Source: Bimastos eiseni
Taxonomy: Eukaryota > Annelida > Clitellata > Crassiclitellata > Lumbricidae
DNA length: 64,000 bases
Assembly: GCA_959347315.1 (NCBI GenBank)
Contig: OY365811.1
Span: 35,898,441 to 35,962,440, forward strand
Reading direction: 5' to 3'
Part shown: in pieces, positions 23,401 to 32,490 of the stretch
Layout: each line of letters opens with the position of its first letter
How positions within the stretch are numbered: the first letter of the stretch is position 1
Program-made: the position numbers and the translations under genes
The notes under the pieces: generated by a model
What the model was told of the DNA's origin: nothing
The model's database searches: none
The model's input: the letters and a program-made list of their open reading frames with translations, nothing else

Positions 23401-26400
23401 AAATTAAACTTCTAATGACATCATCTTTAGGCTTCACATCAAGAAACACATCCAAACAAGGTTCTGCCAGGATCCATGCACAAATCACCACATGATATCA
23501 GAATTTAAATTATATAACAAGGGATCTCATAAAGAGGTCCGAGTGCATTTATATTCTCTCTCCAACAAGCTCTAATACAGCCATACTGTGACATTAATTA
23601 CATGTTCCATGTGCATATAGCATAATTATATAGCTATCGAACAGGCAGATCAACATGTTGGAACATTAGCGGTGGAGTTACCACTCACCAGGCCTTCGAT
23701 GGTGAGCTCAAAAGGCAGCGGATTGTGCAGCTGTAGTTCCAATTCTGAAGTCTCACCCTCCACCCAATAATATTGCTCTGTAAATCATATAATATATCAA
23801 TTCATTCACCAACACAAGAATACAGTCAGCACAAAATGACATTAACGTATTGTAATTGGAAATTAATACAGCATCAGTTCACGCAAAGTCATGCCATGCT
23901 GATTACTGTAACTCCCTTCTGACAAACTTTCTCAGAGACTAACTTGAAGAAGTTCCATCCAATGAGACCTGATTCTTTTTCATTTACAAAGATGCCATCA
24001 TAATCATATATCCCATCACATCAATCATTAGAATGTTTCATCATTATTACAAATTAAGTATAGGCACAAAAACACACACAGAAATGTATGTCAACAAAAA
24101 ATCCAGCTAGCTTTGAGAACACAAACTTCTACCAGACACCTATGACCCTCCCTTGCTTTCTTTTGTTCCTCATTAAAATATCATAGAGCTTACTATACAC
24201 CAACTGTTGTCAACAGAAATTCACATAAAAGAATATTGTCGAAAATTTCTAAATATAAAAACCTGGATTTGATGACTTTTCCGACTTCGAAGTCGTTAGA
24301 GTCAGTGGTGAGTAGATGAATGGACTACTGATGGTCAGCTGTGGTGCTGCCCCCTGGCAGTCAGTTTTGAAGTGCACTGGACGACAATGGGGCATTAGTT
24401 TGAGCAAACAAAACCTTCTACATCCAATAAAACACAGACATTTATTTAGAACAGTTCTATAAGACCAGCAAGCAAAAAGTTTTTGTGTCAAGATCAGCTC
24501 TGTGTTAGAAATGATTAGAGAGAGAACTGACTGAAAAAGCCACATGGCATGATAGAATGACACAAATGGAGGAAAGGATTGATTAGAACTGTGGTTCAGC
24601 ATCACATAAACTGTGCCACACAATACGAAGCAAATCCTTAGCTGAACAGGAAAGATTTAAGTAGACAGGTTACTAGCTGCATTGTCAAGTGCCTGACATA
24701 ACTAACAAACTAAACCTAAACAGTGCTGAGTAAAGTAATGTAATTGATTCCTCTCATTGCACCACGAGCACATTGCCAAAGTCTAATGCAGTGACTTTAG
24801 TTGGATCATAACTGCAAAACAGTTAACACTAGATCAAATAAATTAGTGCCTTCATAATGAACATCCAGGCTAAAAGCCAAATATTTTACATGAAAGATGC
24901 AAAAATGAATTAAATTAAAAGAATTGTTGGTTCACCTGACTGTTGGAAACCTGAAGAGCACGACAGGTGGCAGTATGGTGCCATCCTCAAGTGCAATTGA
25001 CTGCTGAATTCCATCGCACTTGCTCGTATATGATTTCAGAACTGTCGCTAATTCAGTGCATTCATCATTGCGAAGATAGTCAAACATCGTATGCAGCAAG
25101 AACGATAGATGTCTAAAAGAAAGGAAATCCACAAATGACAAATCAAATCTGATTTCTGTACAACAATAATGAATTTCTTGGAACTGTGAAATATGACAAA
25201 CTGCTCTCTTCTGGCTGTGGGGATCTGAAGGCACCATGCTAACACCTCAGCCAACCATGCCTTTGCTTCTGTTTGAAATACCCTTTGAACAGCATGCCCC
25301 TGTGCTTACCAGAACAAAGGCATTTGACTCTATTCTGCATATATTCTGAAACAACTTAAAACAACAATATGGGTAGCATGCAGTATAAAAAGCCACCTTC
25401 AAGCACAAATTACAAAAGAGTGCCATCACACTTGCTCATGATAGTTATAATATCACAACATAGATCACTCTGCTGCATGATAAACTGCAATGCTGCAAAA
25501 ATAGTAATGACATAAAAAAAAGATAATCCCAATAATTACAACCTGCACTGTTCAACACTCGCTACTAGCCAACTGCGCTGTTCAAGCAAAATTCCTCGAG
25601 GTGAGCTGGTCAAAAGCAAAGAGTATTCTAGAAGACTTGGGAGACATTCTATGTAGGAACTGAGTCCACATAGAGATTAGGCATATGGAGTTTGAAAAGC
25701 AAATATATCTGAAGAGTTCTAAGACTAGGGTCAGCAACAGAGTAGACATGTCCTTGTCCATGTAATAGTCCACTGAATTCAGTCAGATGACAGTCAGAAA
25801 ACAAACAGAAGACCATTAGTGAAAAAGCAATATAACAATATTACAGCATCGTGTTGCAAAACAGACCACAGACCCGCATAATACACAACTCTGCACATTA
25901 AGGTGATAATGCAAATGAGAAATGAGACCTGATAGCTATTGATGCATTTCCCATTCTTCGGGCAGTGTAGACTAATTCATGAATGACTCTGAGCTGCACA
26001 GCAGACCAACCATTTGGATCACCTGTTACATAACACATCAGACAAATCACATCTTTGCTACTAAGTAAGCACACATGTACCACACAGCACAGCCATACAG
26101 GTGTGTATGAACCACACCATGGGTTAAAATGGATTAAGCTGAAAAATTCAATATTTCGCACTTCACTACAGCGTTGTAATCGGCACATTAGAAATATGGC
26201 ATGTCAAGTTGAAAGCCTTGGGACATAAAACAACTTGTGCTAAACAGAATGGCATATATGATGTAACCCATGAATAGTCATTGAATACTAGGGCATAACC
26301 GAGTAGACAATTTTCACTGGGTACCGAATCCGAGTAATTTGATGAACTATTTGCCCGATCCAGGTATGAACCGAATAGTAGTGGCAAATCTGGTCAGCGA

Positions 26401-29400
26401 GTAGTGGTAGCGCTGGCCTTGAAAATTTGGCACGCAATTGCGGCAATACGCATGTTCCACACATGATGTTCATTTAAAACATACTGAAGGATGTACAAAA
26501 ATTGATCTTTTATCTTTCTTTTGGTTCACAATTGCGTATTTTGCTTTCATGCAGCGCTTCCACTACCAGTGAGTACCATCCGTAGGCAAAGCGTAGTTAA
26601 CCTGCCATGTGCACAGCTACGGAGAACTATCTATAGATCTATAGTCAACGCAGAGTCTATAGCAATATCCTTCATATAGCGTATTGTCACACTCTAGGCT
26701 ATAACAATATATTTATTATTTAATAATTTTATTTGTCAAAAAACCGCAAAACCTTGCTATAAAATTTGAAATATGAAGGTATCACCAACGTCTTTACTCT
26801 CTACTGTTTACCGGAAAGTAGGTGGAGCCAATTCAAGTGGGAAAATTACTGATTTGGTTGCCACCTGGGGAATGCAACCAAGAAATTAAAATGTATAAAT
26901 TAACATCATTATTCTAAAGAAAATTCAATTGAACGTTAAGTTCTTGTTTAATTAATCAATAACTTAGAAGTATGTCCATTGGTCCTAAATTTATTTGATG
27001 AAGAAAATATTATTTTATCAAAAAAATTAATTTTTTTGAAAAAAGTTATTTTTAGCTATTTGCGGGTGTAATATTTGCAGAGGCAAATACTTCCGAATAG
27101 TCCAATATTCGGCCGAGGCGAATGTCCGAGGCGATTTCCGGTTATGTCCTATTGAATACGTAAATTAGTGCAGACTGTACCTTAAAAAAATACTGTTACA
27201 TCAGCCGATACGGTTTAAATCTTCTTAAGAACATACAGCTCAACAGTAAGGAAACAGCACAGATATATACAAGCAAATGAGGACTGTATTCTTTATTAAC
27301 CAATTGCTACTATGGTGCACATTCATCATGTGCATCAGGTTGTTGGCTGGGGATTATTCAACCATGGACACAGGAAAGGAGGTAGTATAGCAGATGGGAT
27401 GGCTTGAGGCGGCAGATGGTGCATGGCATTTACACTTAACTTTCTCTTAATAGCTACAAAGCTCTCTGCATAAACTAGACTTGCCTTGAGGAATATCTTT
27501 TGGATCAAGTGACAGTCTGTATCCTGGCAGAGACTTGACAAGCAAGTGGTAGCACTGAGACCACGCAGGCTTCGGGTTTGAAGGGGCGACACAGTGCATC
27601 GCAGCCACTCGACTGTAGAATGCGGCCTTTCGGCGCATGTTGAGGGCAGCGTAGAGCATCGATAGAGTTATAAACCTCTGGATCTAAACAGCAAAAATTC
27701 TTAAAACCTAAAAAATAATTCAGAGCTTCCATTTACACTAATCTACTCAACCCAAACATCTTTAATATTCCTTATAATCATAATGCACAAGTCCTCAATC
27801 ACCAATTTCCATGCCTCCAATTCGCATTTCTGCTTGACTTCGCACATGTCAAAATTGCTTCTAATAATAATAAAAAGAACAGCTATTATAATAATAATAA
27901 ATCAGTGGTGACTTAGAATGAAACAATAGCTGAATTCACCCCAATCTGAATCCTATATGTCAGAGAAACCAGAGATCAGGCCATGTAGCACGTAGCTCAG
28001 AGAATCCCAACCTGGGCCAAAAGTGGCCCGCCAGGCCTAAAAAAAGTGGCGCTCGACCTATCAAAGACATATTTTACCCTCCAGTTTACTTCGCACAGCT
28101 CTCCTGGTACCTGGACAACAATCGTACATACCTCAAACTCACTATTGTTTGGTTTGTATGTAACACAAGGAGTTTTCAAATTAATTATCAATTGTTAATT
28201 TTTAACCTATAGGAGCCTTTGTCTCCTAATTGAGATATATCTAGCTTTATTTACTGTTCTTATTTGTAAGGCTTCTCTGAGACCAACCTGATCCTATATA
28301 GGTGACCCTACTAAGCAGGACCTAGGTCTCTGACTTCCCTGGGGTCTGCACTTTGCTTTAGAAAAGCTTTCTGTAAAAAATGTCTGTGATATTGCCATCA
28401 AGAAAAGTAACTGAATAAATAATTATCCAGCAATTTGTTCGCTACATTCTGATATTGAAATGACCTCTGGAGCATCTCAATCAGTGCAATCAGACTCACT
28501 GACCTTCTCTTCTTCCATCAGCTCCAGGTTGATGGTAACGACATTCTGGAGGAAGTCAGCTGCCTCTAGGATTCTCTGGAGCAAACACAACACCTGGCAT
28601 TGCATTGGTCAATTCATATAGCACCTTTACAATAAGATAAAACCCAGAGGAGAGGGATGATCAAAGTATGAAAGCCAGGAGAAAATGGGCTTGTACAGAG
28701 GACCTCTCAAAACCAGACTGTACACATTAAGAACTAAACAAGACAATTACTTTGCTTCAAGACACTGCAAGTGAGAAAAACAAGATTAAGAGGAGAAGAA
28801 ACATCTAGAAATATCTAGAAACAATATATCACAACACACCAACCCAAACCAAAGGCATCTATCCGAAAAATTAATACATATATCCATATATATCCGACCT
28901 CACTTTTAACTTAACCCTTTAACAAGCAGCGTGTACTAAAGTGTAAGGCATAATCAATAACGCTGGTCGTTAAAGGGTTAACTGACTCTTACTCACTTGA
29001 TGTGCTATGAGGATTCTACATGCCTTCAGACTGGCCTCCATCTCCACAATACCAGCATCAGGAAACTGCAAAAAACAAGACAAGAGATGTAACCAGACAG
29101 CAAAACCATCGATAGAATGCTGAAGGCATCAAATCACTACATCAAAACAACAGGATACTCCAGAAAGTCTAAGATTACATGAGATAAGGCTTCAGCAGAA
29201 TAATGTAGTATGCTGCAAACACAACATATCTATTATAATTACATGAACTATGTAATGTAAGCATGATAATGACAAATTTACGGGGTGTCTTTAAAGTGAT
29301 GCCACAAACATCTCACAAAGAGTTAATTAAATCAGCGATATAGATGAAAACATAGTCAGTCTTAGAATATAATATGTAATTAAAATATAAACTGAATCTT

Positions 29401-32400
29401 AAGATGGTTCTTAATGAGGCTTCAAAGCAGAGTGTCACAAGGCTGTTCTTGTTTATACGAACTTTGCTGTAGTTGATGACCGCTTCTCTGTAGCTGTCCA
29501 GGACATCACTAGGCAGAGTGGCTGACATTGATGAGCTGTTGTTGTCAGCAAGATCAAGGCCGTTTCGTACGCTTGGAGTCATAACTGCCAAGGCAGAACT
29601 CAAATTTACAAGAGGTTCACACACATATTTAGAACACACATGCCTCAAACAGGTTTAGAGACACGTTGTATATTATAATTCAGGAAATTGACACTGTAAC
29701 AGACAAATGCGTGCATACAGGCGTGCGCAAAGATAACAACCCCGATAAAAGTGTGTAAGATGAAAAGCATACAAGGTGTAAAATATAATGCACCATTAAA
29801 CTTTATAGGCAGGCAGCTTCTATTTCAACTATATAGAGAACAGATCTGATAATGCAAATCACATGACAGTGTAATATATATATAAAAAACTATACATGCA
29901 TGAATCAAAGCAAATTAACATAAGTGGGACGCGGCGGCATAGCGACATGTTTTGTGCCTTGCAACCGAAGGGTTGCAGGTTTGAACCCACCTCAAGTCAC
30001 TGCATAGCGACCCTGGACAAGTTGCTCACCCATAATTGTCTGTGAGGAAGGCAACGGGAAACCTCCTCACCCACCTCATCCCCGGGTGGCGTAAAGTTAA
30101 TGGATATGCCTTAGGGCAGAGAACTCGTCATCATCAACATAGCACCATCTAGGTATATATGATTCACTCGTGGTTATATAGTTCAGAGAAACCAAGGATC
30201 ATATGGATCAACTCACATGTCATTGAAACTGTGGCCTATTACAATATTCATAAAATCCACATGGATGCAAAACACCTGCATAAACACAAAGCACAAAGCA
30301 TCATAGAAAAGTGTTGCTTACTGCTTAGGCTCGGTCGTAGTTTGGCTTCTTTTAGCCGAGAGAGACCAGGCTTAAACGAAAATGAAGGAAATCTGGCCAT
30401 GCCCTGGGAGGTAACGGATCGTCCCTTGAGGTCCATATACAAAGCAATGGCTAAGCCTTCATATGCACCTGTCAACAAACAAACAAACCAGAGACACCCT
30501 TAACATTATCGAACCTTTACTGACTAACATCAGTGGGAAAACAAATAGACCAGTAACATGGTATAAACATCGACAGCACTGACATGCAGTCAACTCCGCC
30601 ACTGTACGTGTTCTGACAGTGCCAGTCCCAAGCCTGGAGAAAGGAGGAGGGCGACACCAAACCATCTTCGTTATGGAACAGTGTCTTTAAAAAATCAACA
30701 TCAACATGCAGTCAACTGTGAGCATTTCCTAATAGTCAATTCATATCCATGTGATGGCCCCAAGAGGATAAACACAGTTCGACAATGCAATTCATTTAAA
30801 TTTGACATCTTGGATTCAAGATTTTCAAGTCCAGGTAGCAGAGCTGTTTTCGCCAAGTGCTGTGTCCACTGTCCCTCACACTGAAACTTGAGCATTGAGC
30901 GCTGAGGCAGATGCTCAACACCAACCACAGTCTCACATACAGAGACTGATTAAGATTTAAGCGCCCTTGTAGCGGCATGGCTGCGTTACGGCGCTTTAGA
31001 AATCGTCCGTTTAATAATAAGAGCAAGACGGATGTGCCATTTGTGGCATTGGTTCTAGGTGGGTGGTAGCTCAATAAGGCTGATTAATTACCTGCCAACC
31101 ACAGAACATCGCTTGCTGCTCTTAACATTTCAAGTGATGTGCGATAGTGAAGAACAGCTTCTCCACAAACACCCGATAAAAGGCAGAGGTCGGCCACGTG
31201 CTTCTTCAGTCGTCCCTGGCAACGCTTTCTGTACAACCTAAAAGCAGACGACAATCCAACAATAAGACATCATTGTGGGACATGGAGTAGACTGGCTGCA
31301 GCACTTGCCCTGCAACGATTTTGACCCTCTGCTTGGATGTTCACCATGTAGGAACCACGAGCAAGTCCCTCAATAACACTGCTCAGTTCAATTGATTGAG
31401 TAGTGGTGCCTAATAAATGGGCAAGAAACATAATAATAATAATGTGTAACTGCCATAAATAGGACACCAGTATTGCAGATCTTTACAATCTCTACTACGA
31501 TACAATGGAACAACGCACATTATTTCAGTCACACATTGCATTAGTTTTCATTATCTGTTGTGCTAATGCGGTTCTCACTAAAATATTGTCCCAAAAGACT
31601 AACTACAAATGGTCGACAGTTGGACTCTTAACAAAAGCTAGCATAAAGTCACATTTGAAGTCTTACCTGCCGTCGCTATCGCTACTGCTGGAATCTTTCC
31701 TCTCAAATGGTGCCGTGATCAGCGTAGGATGATCAAGACGTTCATTTGATCGATCGAGTCGTTTGCTCTCAAGAACCCAAAACAGAGAACTGAGAAATTC
31801 CTGCAAATGTTCCTCAAGGTTCGGACATTCGTCTTCGCTGTAGAAGTGCAACACGTGACTCCCAGGCAACTCCCGGTTTTTCTTTTCTTGACTGTTCGTC
31901 TGCGCTTCGGAGTTTAACTGCTGATCTTCAGGACTATCCTGATCATTGTCCTGATCCTCTGCAGGGTCACTGTCGATCCCAGATGATCCATTCACGTTCA
32001 GAGGATCCTTAAAGTCTTTCGAGCCTATCTTAAAGCTCACGCTCTCCTCTTGGCAAACGTTATCATTACTGTCCGGGTAATTATTTGTGGTCTCTTGCTC
32101 GCAGTCCTGATTCTCAAGACCAAAGCAAGACCCAAACAGGATAAGACGAGAATCAAGGAGCGTTCCCTCGTATTGCTCCTTAAGATTCTCATGCAAATGA
32201 CACAGCTCAGTGGCATCATTTTCATTCTCACATTTTCCAATACTTACAAGACCAAGAACTTTGCGATGTGCTTGGAAAGTGCCCCATGCATTGTTCTCAA
32301 TAGTGTAATAGCGCTTGTAACGGAGATAAATGACCCTGGGCGGATTGGCAACCTTTAGCGTGCGTAAGCGAGTGATTCTGTCAAACACCTTGCTGAAGCT

Positions 32401-32490
32401 CTTTGGCGTAAGGCAGGAACCAACTTGTTTTATCAGAATCAACAGACTGGCATGGTCCTCTGCCAACTGGCTGTATTCCGCAAAACTCAT
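15277..32490 (-). CDS. TRAPPC9: TRAPPC9, trafficking protein particle complex subunit 9 (NIBP)
   Basis: TRAPPC9 is a large scaffold subunit of TRAPPII, a Golgi-associated tether and Rab exchange complex; in mammals it also acts in NF-kB signalling. Twenty-one exons join in consistent phase to about 1120 residues (human about 1148): 31667-32490, 31092-31237, 30322-30468, about 29463-29584, 28997-29065, 28504-28575, 27485-27683, 25929-26022, 24936-25112, 24263-24417, 23689-23777, 22765-22891, 22030-22240, 21371-21456, 19880-20026, 19206-19282, 18447-18601, 17344-17451, 16593-16755, 15931-16024, 15277-15375. The start (MSFAEYSQLAEDH) aligns with the human start; an in-frame Met 19 codons upstream is less likely. 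Diagnostic matches include WGTFQAHRKVLGL, LESKRLDRS, RVAAMHCVAPS, LPGYRLSLDPKD, HELVYTARRMGN and SPFIYSP. The C-terminus is unresolved. Confidence 0.93.
16245..16410. repeat. Dispersed element containing 'TTTATATAGCAC', copy 1
   Basis: AAATTTATATAGCACAACTG followed by an AG-rich stretch with GAGGAG blocks. Related stretches start near 28612 (TTCATATAGCACC) and 53905 (TTTATATAGCACCC). It lies in a TRAPPC9 intron and is probably an old SINE-like element; the family is not resolved. Confidence 0.4.
17072..17140. repeat. (AT)n microsatellite
   Basis: An almost pure run of AT dinucleotides interrupted by TC steps, within a TRAPPC9 intron. Confidence 0.9.
17640..18180 (-). mobile_element. CR1/L2-like LINE fragment (C-terminal reverse transcriptase region)
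   Basis: On the minus strand the pieces read YANSLFVGLSDLELKRVQHI, ALLHQLHWLSVEFRIKFKLA, CLTYRAI, PRCLRSSS, then MGSRAFHVSAPREWNRLPLS and LPSFKKRLKTHYF. This order is the well-known C-terminal end of CR1/L2-clade LINE ORF2 proteins. At least one stop interrupts it (after QVRL), so it is dead. It is 5'-truncated, lies in a TRAPPC9 intron, and has the same orientation as the gene. Confidence 0.8.
18447..22240 (-). CDS. TRAPPC9: TRAPPC9 exons 13-17
   Basis: Exon 13 (22030-22240) codes GYMTQVMGVKSHCRL and VVPALPMLHVTTSLPKMESF. Exon 14 (21371-21456) codes SFEVKLQNVGKVPVERLEVV. Exon 15 (19880-20026) codes DVLKRLVAWDELGFKEQLPL and QPGGTTCISFTVHG. Exon 16 (19206-19282) codes a poorly conserved linker (FWDSLLSLMDTRDTSGTV) and was placed by phase and splice sites. 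Exon 17 (18447-18601) codes TVELLVLMQYSGGGPGG and LALDIQPSIYIRQWQIVPSL, matching the family's KYSGGPGH..VEVEPSVFFTRVSTLP. Confidence 0.87.
18704..18886. repeat. ~22-bp minisatellite
   Basis: About eight imperfect copies of a CT-rich unit (CTTCCCTGGTTTCTCCACTTAT) in an intron of TRAPPC9. There is no coding potential. Confidence 0.8.
19603..19640 (+). repeat. Partial SINE (family C fragment)
   Basis: GTAACGACCCTGGACAAGTT closely matches the middle of the SINE at 29926-30135 (TAGCGACCCTGGACAAGTTG). Confidence 0.45.
20150..20440 (+). mobile_element. tRNA-derived SINE with a perfect hairpin (family A)
   Basis: The left part resembles a tRNA promoter: an A-box-like TCAGTGGTCAGCATGCTGG (about 20181-20199) and a B-box-like GGGATTCAAATC (about 20219-20230). 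A perfect 16-bp stem (20263-20278 with 20284-20299) closes a 5-base loop. The right part (about 20320-20420: AGATGAAACGGCAAGGGAGA, CATATGCCGAGGCTGAGAAA, GAGGTCGCTA) is shared in antisense with 50900-51010 and 55925-56050. It lies in a TRAPPC9 intron. Confidence 0.7.
20630..20740. repeat. (CATC/CATT)n microsatellite
   Basis: A run of CATC and CATT tetranucleotides about 110 bp long in a TRAPPC9 intron. Confidence 0.9.
22765..25112 (-). CDS. TRAPPC9: TRAPPC9 exons 9-12
   Basis: Exon 9 (24936-25112) codes HLSFLLHTMFDYLRNDE and LEDGTILPPVVLFRFPTVR. Exon 10 (24263-24417) codes RFCLLKLMPHCRPV and SSPFIYSPLTL. Exon 11 (23689-23777) codes EQYYWVEGETSELELQLHNP and PFELTIEGL. Exon 12 (22765-22891) codes LPPESGTVPVKLLLTPRLAG. 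This is the transition into the beta-sandwich (Ig-like/ASPM-like) half of the protein. Phases run 2, 2, 1, 0, 1 without a break. Confidence 0.9.
22905..23030 (+). repeat. Dispersed element (family D), copy 1
   Basis: The blocks CCTAAGGTTGACTCAGCCTT, CCACTCCCTAGG and GTAGGACAGAT recur in the same order near 37590-37650 (AGGATGATTAAGCCTTCCAT, TCACTAGGTGG, TTAGGACAGATGG). It is probably a tRNA-derived SINE, because the 37515 copy has A- and B-box-like sequences. Confidence 0.5.
25929..27683 (-). CDS. TRAPPC9: TRAPPC9 exons 7-8, joined across a GC-AG intron
   Basis: Exon 7 (27485-27683) codes IQRFITLSMLYAALNMRRKA, RVAAMHCVAPS and LPGYRLSLDPKDIPQ. It ends CAAG|GCAAGT, a GC donor in the usual strong context. 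Exon 8 (25929-26022) begins GTGATCC after a normal AG and codes DPNGWSAVQLRVIHELVYTA. The joined frame restores the family order (LDPKD..[21 protein letters not shown] in human). The intron contains the hAT-like MITE at 26289-27151. Confidence 0.9.
26289..27151. mobile_element. Non-autonomous hAT-like DNA transposon (863 bp)
   Basis: The element starts TAGGGCATAACCG and ends with the near-perfect reverse complement CGGTTATGTCCTA (12 of 13 bases). It is flanked by a perfect 8-bp direct repeat, TTGAATAC, at 26281-26288 and 27152-27159. An 8-bp target duplication with ends beginning TAGGG or CAGGG is the hallmark of the hAT superfamily. The interior is AT-rich and has no transposase frame, so it is a MITE-like derivative. 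It sits in the TRAPPC9 intron between exons 7 and 8. Confidence 0.75.
28504..29584 (-). CDS. TRAPPC9: TRAPPC9 exons 4-6
   Basis: Exon 4 (about 29463-29584) codes IMTPSVRNGLDLADN..SYREAVINYSK. Its donor (GTTCGT after AAA) is weak and was chosen because it gives the phase that continues as FPDAGIVEMEASLKACRILI in exon 5 (28997-29065), as in the family; an alternative donor GTGACA at 29438 also keeps phase. Exon 6 (28504-28575) codes RILEAADFLQNVVTINLELM. All three match the helical region before the strongly conserved RVAAMHCVAP block. Confidence 0.85.
29926..30135 (+). mobile_element. tRNA-derived SINE (family C)
   Basis: The head GCGGCATAGCGACATG (A-box-like) is followed by a B-box-like GCAGGTTTGAACCCACC (about 29976-29992). 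The body includes CGACCCTGGACAAGTTGCTC and GGGAAACCTCCTCACCCACC. It lies between TRAPPC9 exons 3 and 4. A fragment occurs near 19603. Confidence 0.7.
30322..31237 (-). CDS. TRAPPC9: TRAPPC9 exons 2-3
   Basis: Exon 2 (31092-31237) reads RLYRKRCQGRLKKHVADLCL..VLHYRTSLEMLRAASDVLWLAG and matches the helical repeat region of the family (human [20 protein letters not shown]). Exon 3 (30322-30468) continues in phase 1 with GAYEGLAIALYMDLKGRS, followed by a variable basic linker. The intron between them (30469-31091) holds a copy of the roughly 100-bp dispersed element. Confidence 0.9.
30590..30705 (-). repeat. Dispersed ~100-bp element, copy 5 (best preserved)
   Basis: It reads AACTCCGCCACTG, GACAGTGCCAGTCCCAAGCC, GGAGGAGGGCGACACCAAAC and TTTAAAAAATCAAC. 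This is the clean inverse of the 38735 copy (GTTGATTTTGTAACGACACC ... GGCAGAG). It lies in the TRAPPC9 intron between exons 2 and 3. Confidence 0.65.
31667..32490 (-). CDS. TRAPPC9: TRAPPC9 exon 1 (N-terminal TRAPP-II scaffold start, with acidic insertion)
   Basis: This 824-base exon codes residues 1-274. It starts MSFAEYSQLAEDHASLLILI and contains YLRYKRYYTIENNAWGTFQ and the end LESKRLDRS..PFERKDSSSSDSDG, all close to the family. Between FGSCFGLEN and VLHFYSEDE there is an extra block of roughly 90 residues rich in Asp, Glu, Asn, Gln and Ser, absent from the human protein at this place. The exon ends CGGCAG|GTAAGA, phase 2. Confidence 0.92.
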
